Shown here in pieces: positions 1 through 6,764 of a DNA stretch of 6,764 nucleotides (the stretch's first letter is position 1; every line of letters begins with the position of its first letter). Under the pieces are notes generated by a model that searched no databases, was not told the DNA's origin, and was given only the letters and a program-made list of their open reading frames with translations. The DNA comes from Bacteroidales bacterium (GTDB lineage: Bacteria; Bacteroidota; Bacteroidia; Bacteroidales; VadinHA17). The stretch covers positions 1 through 6,764 of the forward strand of contig JAKEGI010000221.1 of the NCBI GenBank assembly GCA_022615595.1, read 5' to 3'. The position numbers and the translations under genes were made by a program.

Positions 1-166
1 CCGTGAAGGTTGCGCGGATTGAAAATACTGAAATTGTAATGATCTGTTGATTCCATAGGTTTTTCCGATATTGGAGTTTTTAAAAAGTGAAGGCTAAATT
101 ATGGATTTTATGCAATAATTGATTAACAATTAACGGAAAGATATTTTTCACCCGATTATTAATCCG
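1..166. other. AT-rich intergenic stretch with unresolved edge frames
   Basis: This region follows the leftward GH28-type gene and holds no complete gene. Two short frames touch the left edge and cannot both be real. On the plus strand, frame 3 is open from base 3 to a TGA at 48-50 and would give a 15-residue protein tail (VKVARIENTEIVMIC). On the minus strand, an ATG at 56-54 opens a frame running off the edge (MESTDHYNFSIFNPRNLH), which could be the start of a further operon gene. Neither is recognisable. Bases 57-160 are AT-rich with no run of coding character. An inverted repeat, TAACGGA (131-137) against TCCGTTA (163-169), overlaps the GH28 stop codon, but its 25-nt loop and lack of a following T-run make it a poor intrinsic terminator. 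Confidence 0.4.
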
Positions 167-1645
167 TTATTCTTCAGCAACCACCTCCGTTGACCTGTAA
201 GAATAGACAGGGTTCTTCTTTGCTCCGGGCTCTGTAACCTTCAGTCCGCTGGTGACAAACCTGTGAACATCATCCAATACGATGGCAGTACGGTAGTCTT
301 TCTTTTCGCATACAAGCTTCACATTTTCAAATGTAATCCCCTTTGCGTGCCGTATATAAAATCCCCATGCCGGGAGCTCCCTGAACATTGAAAACTCCGG
401 ATAATTAGGTCCCATCTCAGGAACCTTATCCAACTCATCAAGACCTACCCTGGCATAGTTCGGATTGCCTCCGCCAGGATAACGTATCTCAATGTTCTTC
501 AGGGTGATGTTCTCAATCGGGGCATCAGGCATACCCACTATTGCTGATGGTGAGATATTGCGGGGAAGATCCTCAACAGGACCCTCGTAATTATATCCTG
601 CATCGGGCTTTGTTGCCGGCACCTCGGCATATACGTTCGAGATCGTCACACCGCTGATCCTCCCCTTCTTGTTGCCGCTCCTCTCTCCTATCCGCAGGAA
701 GATAACGTTACCGGTGTTTATTGACCTCAGGCTGTCAACCAGGATGTTTTCGACGATGCCGCCGTCAACGGCTGCAAAGGTGATGGCTGACCGGTATGTG
801 TCAAAGACCAGGTTGTTCACAATGCGGATATCGCGGAATCCCCCGCGACCCATCGTGCCGAACTTGATCCCGTTGGCGCTGGTCCTTACAGTGTTGTTGT
901 ATATGTAAACGTTTTGGCAAAGAAAATTAGGATCATGTGATTTAAGGCATATCCCGTCATCTGCAGCATCAAAATATGAGTTTGTGACCCACACACTGTC
1001 ACAGTCAACGATGTCCACTCCATCGTTGTTCCAGTATGACTTGCTGTCAACAGTGATATTGTCAATTACAAGGTTGCGGCACTGATCATACTGCTGATTC
1101 CAGCTTCCCGGATCTTTGAGTATGATATCCCTTATAACTATGTTCCGGCATCCCCTGAAATAAATATTCTGAGGTCTTCTTATCTCACTCGGCCTGTCAT
1201 ATTTGAGAGGATCTTTCACCACCCCTTTATGTATCATGTCAACAAGATTGTTGGCAACCAGGAAGCCCTGCCCGTCAATGACACCCTTACCGGTAATTCC
1301 AATATTCTGCTGGTCAAGTGCAAAGATCATGGCCGTCCAGTTATGATTCATCTCATAATCGAACGGGTTGACAGACCCGACGAGTATGGCACCCTCTTCA
1401 AGGTGAATGGTGACATTCGACTTGAGATATATCGTACCTGTCAGGTACCTGCCAACATAGAAAACCAGCCTGCCGCCACCGTTCTCACTGATGTAATCAA
1501 TGCCCTTCTGGATTGAATTGGTGTTCAGGGTGGTGCCGTTTGATCTGGCACCGAACATTGAAGCATTGTAATCCCTGGCACTGAGTTGAAGAGCAGCAAC
1601 AAACAGGGCAAAACCTGGAATTAAGAATCTTTTCGCTTTCATCAT
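167..1645 (-). CDS. Exported GH28-type glycoside hydrolase (polygalacturonase/rhamnogalacturonase-like beta-helix)
   Basis: Predicted pectin hydrolase of 492 residues that would cut galacturonic acid linkages outside the cytoplasm. The start at 1645 gives a good signal peptide (MMKAKRFLIPG, hydrophobic core, ALQLSA, cut before RDYN). The frame is open to an ATG at 1717, but that extension lies over the end of the upstream gene and would bury the signal peptide. An ATG at 1657 is possible. There is no lipobox cysteine. The mature protein begins with the usual FGA-x-x-G-TLNT and GGGR-FYVGRYLTGTIYLKSNVT pattern, followed by beta-helix repeats. GH28 motifs are NNDGVDI (206-212, matching NTDG) and AADDGICLKS (227-236, the paired Asp), followed by NGIKFGT (258-264), where classical members have a GHG histidine, and YRSAI (284-288) near the classical RIK site. 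The family call is strong. The exact substrate is not determined, because bacterial GH28 proteins include polygalacturonases, rhamnogalacturonan hydrolases and exo-enzymes. It is the third gene of the leftward operon, 1 nt after the GH106 stop. Confidence 0.88.
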   Translation of the reverse strand: MMKAKRFLIPGFALFVAALQLSARDYNASMFGARSNGTTLNTNSIQKGIDYISENGGGRLVFYVGRYLTGTIYLKSNVTIHLEEGAILVGSVNPFDYEMNHNWTAMIFALDQQNIGITGKGVIDGQGFLVANNLVDMIHKGVVKDPLKYDRPSEIRRPQNIYFRGCRNIVIRDIILKDPGSWNQQYDQCRNLVIDNITVDSKSYWNNDGVDIVDCDSVWVTNSYFDAADDGICLKSHDPNFLCQNVYIYNNTVRTSANGIKFGTMGRGGFRDIRIVNNLVFDTYRSAITFAAVDGGIVENILVDSLRSINTGNVIFLRIGERSGNKKGRISGVTISNVYAEVPATKPDAGYNYEGPVEDLPRNISPSAIVGMPDAPIENITLKNIEIRYPGGGNPNYARVGLDELDKVPEMGPNYPEFSMFRELPAWGFYIRHAKGITFENVKLVCEKKDYRTAIVLDDVHRFVTSGLKVTEPGAKKNPVYSYRSTEVVAEE

Positions 1646-1646
1646 A

Positions 1647-4529
1647 TCATCTTTCATAAATTGATACAGGTCCGAGCAACCCCATTGACTGAAGCGGCTG
1701 GATTTTATTTTTTTCATTGGTCCAGTACTGAGCTATCGGGTTGTCAGTAAGAGATTTCATATAGTTACCCATCGACGTTGTGACTGTTATCTCGATGGTG
1801 TTAATGCCCTTCTTAAGATATTCTTCCGGAGCAAAGATTCTCCTTCCATACCACTTCACGCCACAGCTTATGCCATTTATCCTGAGATCAGAGGTCCCGT
1901 ATACTTTTCCCAGGTTTATGATTGCTCTCATTTTCTTTTCAACCGTAAAAGTGTTCCGGTAGATAACCGTGCCTGAAAAATGCACAAACTCGGGCATCTC
2001 CTTAAGGTCATTTAACCTGTCAATCAAGACCTCCGCCTTAGAGTCGTCATGACAGTGCCTGAACACGGCACTCCACCCATCTGATACCTCAATTATACCA
2101 GGGCCTGATACAGGTAACGGTTCCCATTCAGGGCCTCGCCTCTCTCTGTCGAAGACAAACAGCAGAGACTCCGCCGGCCCGATGTCAAGGTTTATAGTGC
2201 CCTCTTTCGAAAGTCCGATTCTGTAACGGTTTCCTGTTTCAGGATCCCATATCCAGCCATGCCTGCCGGTTGTAATCTCCGGCGAGAAGGTCACCATTGT
2301 CCGGTGCCCCGCATGGAGATGTGAGTTGATGACAAATATGAATTCCGTTCCATCTTCAGACTGATATCTGGTCTGCATCAGAAACGGTCCGGGACTTTCA
2401 AAGCGCAGGTATGAATCAATCAGGTGTTGCTCCTGAACAGTTCTGTACCAATCTATAAAGTCATTTTCAGGCTTTTTCAGCATTATGAACCTGTCTGGAT
2501 ATGTTATCATCCTTTCAATTGACATCCGGACTTCGCTGTCATGTGCCTCATGATCCTTCCAGCCGGGAGACTTTGAAGGAAACGTCTCAATGCAAAATAT
2601 CCTTCCGCCACCCTCGATGAACTCTGCCATTTTCCTTGCTGTTTCGGGCTGCACACTTTCAACCTGCACAAGAAAGAGTGTGCGGTATCTTCGTGAACCG
2701 TAGATCAGATACCCTTCCTCAACCAATGACTCACATATCACCTTTTCGGAAACATAGTCACAGCTGCTGCCGTTCTTGCATATCGCTTCCCATATGAGGG
2801 TAAAGTATTCAACGTGTGTCACTGCCGGGAAGGGTTCAGTCTGCACCCCGATGAGACTCCACATGTCACCGAGCGGAGGCAGAATAGCAATATCAGCAAA
2901 CATTTCAGTGTTCTGCAGTACTGCTGACAGGCGTCCCTTGTATTCATTCAGCAGGTGGAAGTGCGGCCACCAGTTGTTGTTCTCATTGTAGTAGCAGCCG
3001 TATCTTATCCAGCCCGGATAAGGTGCCTCCGGCGGAGAGTAATTGAATCCGTGGAACACTGAGTGGGTCACGCCGGTGATGATGCTTTGATCACTGCCTG
3101 TCTTAAGGTTCTCGAGCGAGGTGTTGAAGACAGAATATGTGTCAGTCATCTCCTCGCAGCTGATTAGCCTCTTCCCGGCAAGGTGTGCTGCAGAAGAGAC
3201 ATATTTGTTTATCATTGTATAGGCCCTTCCGCGCCTGTAGTCGCTCTCAGGCATCTCCTCGCCGATGCGGTGCTTCAGCCAGTTCATGGTCCATGACTCT
3301 CCCTCGGGTATATCCACCGCGAAGCTGCTCTCAAGGGGATGGAATCCGCGGCCGTAGGCCTGCATTCTTGATCTGACACCGAGCTCACTGCACCATCCGG
3401 AAAAGGTCTTCAGAAACCTCTCCAGCAGCAGTTCTGCCTTCACGGTCTCAAAGTCATACCTCATCCGACAGACCATTTCGGTGAATTCAGCCCCCCTCCC
3501 GGCACCGTAGTTGAAGTCTGTCACATTACCCATGGCACCGGTCCTGAAAAGGGCAAAAGGCAGGAAGGGAAAGATGTCATATCCTCTTCTGCTGATAAAC
3601 TCGCTCCGCATATCGTCTGACCAGTTTGCACCCTCAAGCTCCATGCTGTCTGTAAAGAGTGAACGGATGTGCTGCGAGAGAGGCCCGGTCTGCGCCTCAA
3701 TTGTATCAGACATTCTTGTGAGATACCTCCTTACAGCCGGGGCATTGAAATGGTCCAATACCGGTCCGCTAGCCCCTGGCGAACCGTTGATCACAGCCAT
3801 GAAACCGGTATATTTCACAAGGGCATAAAGGAAATGGTCGCCCCCGGGTATAAGAATATCAATGTATTCGCTGCCGGCCTTGTCTGAAAGGTCTATAATC
3901 TGCTCAGGAGATGTGACCGGATCAGGAACCAGATACAGCGACAGCAATTCTGACTTTCTTCCTTCCCATGGAGAACTCACTGCAGGTTCTGCTTCCATCA
4001 TGAGCTCATCCCTTGAAACGGTCAGTCTGTGCGAGCCTGATACCTTCCTGGCTGTAATCACAACTGTCTGCGACTGCTCCCCTTCCTCAAGGTATTCTGC
4101 ACCGTAAGGCCATCCGGAACCGACTATCAGGTCGCATGTCATGCCAAGTGATTTTGCCTCCCCAAAAACCACACTCAGCATGTCAATCCACTCCCTGCTG
4201 AGCCAATGCAGCGAAGGCTTGCCCAGATCGTCCCCTTCCGACCTTGATGGAAACTGAACGGGATTTATCTCAACGCCGCCAATGCCTGCCTCCCTGAGAA
4301 GCCGCAACTCCCTCACCAGCTCCGCCGCTTCAACTTTGTTCCCGTTCCACCACCACCTGACAAACGGACGATACCGGAGGCCGGGATCCATAAATATTTC
4401 ATAAAGTGATCCGCCATTGGCAACAACATCCCCTGAAGAGACCACAGATGACGGCAGGGCTAACCGGCCCGGCAGGAGGAATCCTGTTGCAGCGAGTGTG
4501 GTTCCGGATATAAAAAACCTCCTATTCAT
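1647..4529 (-). CDS. Exported GH106-type alpha-L-rhamnosidase
   Basis: Predicted to release terminal alpha-L-rhamnose from pectin-type glycans such as rhamnogalacturonan. The chosen ATG at 4529 gives 960 residues and an export signal with a twin arginine (MNRRFFISGTTLAATGFLLPG). The upstream ATG at 4574 would add 15 residues ahead of it. The N-terminal barrel region carries the family pattern RPFVRWWWNGNKV (54-66), LREAGIGGVEINP (78-90) and LIVGSGWPYG (134-143). Acidic candidates for catalysis or metal binding lie in FTDSMELEGANW (292-303) and ISCEEMTD (456-463). The central part continues through NYSPPEAPYPGW, NENNNWWPH and a glutamine-amidotransferase-like fold segment (around 605-650). The C-terminus is a galactose-binding-like beta-sandwich (about 855-960) with LRINGISCG and the typical GLLGPVSI ending. 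The length suits GH106, and no frameshift or gap is seen. It overlaps the upstream 2H-phosphoesterase gene by 8 nt. The family is assigned from remembered sequence patterns, and the precise linkage cleaved is an inference. Confidence 0.85.
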   Translation of the reverse strand: MNRRFFISGTTLAATGFLLPGRLALPSSVVSSGDVVANGGSLYEIFMDPGLRYRPFVRWWWNGNKVEAAELVRELRLLREAGIGGVEINPVQFPSRSEGDDLGKPSLHWLSREWIDMLSVVFGEAKSLGMTCDLIVGSGWPYGAEYLEEGEQSQTVVITARKVSGSHRLTVSRDELMMEAEPAVSSPWEGRKSELLSLYLVPDPVTSPEQIIDLSDKAGSEYIDILIPGGDHFLYALVKYTGFMAVINGSPGASGPVLDHFNAPAVRRYLTRMSDTIEAQTGPLSQHIRSLFTDSMELEGANWSDDMRSEFISRRGYDIFPFLPFALFRTGAMGNVTDFNYGAGRGAEFTEMVCRMRYDFETVKAELLLERFLKTFSGWCSELGVRSRMQAYGRGFHPLESSFAVDIPEGESWTMNWLKHRIGEEMPESDYRRGRAYTMINKYVSSAAHLAGKRLISCEEMTDTYSVFNTSLENLKTGSDQSIITGVTHSVFHGFNYSPPEAPYPGWIRYGCYYNENNNWWPHFHLLNEYKGRLSAVLQNTEMFADIAILPPLGDMWSLIGVQTEPFPAVTHVEYFTLIWEAICKNGSSCDYVSEKVICESLVEEGYLIYGSRRYRTLFLVQVESVQPETARKMAEFIEGGGRIFCIETFPSKSPGWKDHEAHDSEVRMSIERMITYPDRFIMLKKPENDFIDWYRTVQEQHLIDSYLRFESPGPFLMQTRYQSEDGTEFIFVINSHLHAGHRTMVTFSPEITTGRHGWIWDPETGNRYRIGLSKEGTINLDIGPAESLLFVFDRERRGPEWEPLPVSGPGIIEVSDGWSAVFRHCHDDSKAEVLIDRLNDLKEMPEFVHFSGTVIYRNTFTVEKKMRAIINLGKVYGTSDLRINGISCGVKWYGRRIFAPEEYLKKGINTIEITVTTSMGNYMKSLTDNPIAQYWTNEKNKIQPLQSMGLLGPVSIYER

Positions 4530-4536
4530 CACCTTT
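4522..4536 (-). promoter_or_regulatory. Translational coupling junction between 2H-phosphoesterase and rhamnosidase
   Basis: The rhamnosidase ATG (4529-4527) lies inside the last codons of the upstream gene. The shared octamer ATGAATAG holds the start of one gene and the stop of the other. An AAAGGTG stands directly before the ATG (4536-4530), purine-rich but only about 2 nt away, which is too close for a classical Shine-Dalgarno. Initiation by terminating ribosomes is therefore the simplest reading. The overlap supports the 4529 start over the 4574 one. Confidence 0.5.
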
Positions 4537-5091
4537 GAAGGGGAACTCCCGAAAAATATCCCAATATCTTCCATTGTGCTTCAGAAGAAAAAAGCTGCGT
4601 GCAACAAATGACCCGGTGATGACCTCATCCCTGAGTCCGGGCCATGCTTCACCGAATGCCTCTTTTGTCAGGTCTCTCGTTGCAATGGTAATATGCGGCT
4701 GAATATCCTTTGAAATCTCATCCGGTGTAAATGCAAGCGAACTCAGAAGCATCGCCTTCAGCCGCTCTTGGAGCAGGGATATATGCTTGTTCTCCTTTAA
4801 TTTGATGTATAAGACCCGGGGCGCAAAGGCCCCGTAGCCGTACAGCTCAATCTTGAATGGCACTTCATGCTGAGCAAAATGGTGAAGTGCGTCTATGATA
4901 ACCCGCGTGCCATCGGAGTCCCTCCTAAAGGGTTTCTGAAGCGTAATATGTGCTGGCGACCTGAGTGCGTGACCTGCCCCGTAGCATTCTCTCATCCTCT
5001 CCTTTATCGCTCTTATCTCATCACGCAGCTCTTCATGAGGCATCAGGGCAATAAAATATAAATCCACACTCCTTTCATTCCTCATTATCAT
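4522..5091 (-). CDS. 2H-phosphoesterase (LigT / 2'-5' RNA ligase-like)
   Basis: Small cytosolic protein (189 residues, no signal peptide or membrane segment) of the 2H phosphoesterase superfamily, which acts on 2',3'-cyclic or 2'-5' phosphodiester bonds in RNA or nucleotides. Two HxTx motifs define the family and both are intact: HITL at 48-51 and HITI at 133-136, spaced about 85 residues apart as expected. The N-terminus (VDLYFIALMP) and the closing strand (RSFFLLKHNGRYWDIF) fit the bilobal fold. The start is 5091, or 5085 (187 residues), which has an AAGAG 7 nt upstream and so may be the better start. It is the first gene of the leftward operon and its stop TAG overlaps the ATG of the rhamnosidase gene (ATGAATAG). 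Its true substrate and its reason for preceding secreted carbohydrate-active enzymes are unknown. A housekeeping RNA-repair role with incidental placement is equally possible. Confidence 0.88.
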   Translation of the reverse strand: MIMRNERSVDLYFIALMPHEELRDEIRAIKERMRECYGAGHALRSPAHITLQKPFRRDSDGTRVIIDALHHFAQHEVPFKIELYGYGAFAPRVLYIKLKENKHISLLQERLKAMLLSSLAFTPDEISKDIQPHITIATRDLTKEAFGEAWPGLRDEVITGSFVARSFFLLKHNGRYWDIFREFPFKGDE

Positions 5092-5248
5092 ACTCTTAAA
5101 TTAAATTTTATCCAGGGCTTTAAGCCTTAAATATATCAAATTTTTGGTATTTTCGGCGAGCTGCTGAGAGACAGGTATATGTTCTGAAGCAATCCATGCA
5201 GCGACTGTACATGATTTGCTTAACTTAACCGGACTAATTCAAACACCT
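5092..5248. promoter_or_regulatory. Divergent intergenic region with a short palindrome
   Basis: This 157-nt gap lies between the leftward operon and the rightward serine hydrolase gene, so it should contain promoters for both. It includes an AT-rich core (5121-5153) and a palindrome GGCTT-T-AAGCC at 5116-5126, extendable by a G-T wobble and one A-T pair to 5114-5128. On the plus strand TATTTTCG (5148-5155) is one mismatch from the Bacteroidota -7 element TAnnTTTG, but no TTTG is found at the matching -33 distance. On the minus strand TATATTTA is a similarly poor match. The region is assigned from its layout rather than from a clean promoter. No transcription start can be fixed. Confidence 0.4.

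Positions 5249-6764
<1,516 letters not shown>

Noticed and set aside
131..169. Inverted repeat TAACGGA/TCCGTTA as an intrinsic terminator of the operon
   Set aside because: The 7-bp stem is AT-balanced with a 25-nt loop, overlaps the stop codon and has no clear T-tract after it.
1646..1717. N-terminal extension of the GH28 gene (72 nt to an upstream ATG)
   Set aside because: It lies over the last codons of the rhamnosidase gene in another frame, adds charged residues ahead of an excellent signal peptide, and resembles nothing in the family.
2776..4107. Several plus-strand open frames antisense to the rhamnosidase gene
   Set aside because: They have no recognisable motifs, overlap one another, and are shadows of the strongly conserved minus-strand coding sequence.
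4530..4574. N-terminal extension of the rhamnosidase gene
   Set aside because: These 15 codons overlap the end of the 2H-phosphoesterase gene and would push the export signal inside the protein. The ATGAATAG overlap start at 4529 is more typical of an operon.
5148..5155. Bacteroidota -7 promoter element for the serine hydrolase gene
   Set aside because: TATTTTCG is close to TAnnTTTG, but there is no TTTG at the expected -33 position, so it is not listed as a promoter of its own.

Overview
The window looks like chromosomal DNA from a polysaccharide-degrading Bacteroidota member. This is inferred from the pairing of a GH106-type and a GH28-type glycoside hydrolase, from start codons that mostly lack a strong Shine-Dalgarno sequence, and from AT-rich intergenic DNA between genes of balanced base composition. 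No rRNA, tRNA, insertion sequence, CRISPR array or susC/susD pair is visible, so the taxonomic guess is moderate.

Three genes read leftward and are packed as one operon. The order of transcription is: a 2H-phosphoesterase (LigT / 2'-5' RNA ligase-like, 5091-4522), a large exported GH106-type alpha-L-rhamnosidase (4529-1647), and an exported GH28-type pectin hydrolase with a parallel beta-helix (1645-167). The first two genes overlap by 8 nt and the last two are separated by 1 nt, which suggests translational coupling. The two hydrolases make sense together on rhamnose- and galacturonate-containing pectin such as rhamnogalacturonan: one removes rhamnose and the other cuts galacturonic acid linkages. 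The 2H-phosphoesterase is an RNA/nucleotide-type enzyme and has no obvious place in that pathway.

A divergent intergenic stretch (5092-5248) separates this operon from a rightward gene (5249-6616). That gene encodes a membrane-anchored serine hydrolase of the beta-lactamase/class C penicillin-binding-protein fold, with an intact SxxK motif. Immediately after its stop codon, on the opposite strand, is a clear fragment of an Old Yellow Enzyme (YqjM/NamA-like flavin oxidoreductase). Its homology runs in from the right edge and stops abruptly at about position 6614, exactly where the serine hydrolase ends. This is a broken gene, a rearrangement scar or an assembly misjoin, and it is the most checkable oddity in the window.

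The left end (1-166) is AT-rich and non-coding apart from short edge-touching open frames that cannot be resolved. I see no convincing new defence or mobile system. The points most worth a second look are the truncated Old Yellow Enzyme junction and the coupling of a 2H-phosphoesterase to secreted pectin hydrolases.
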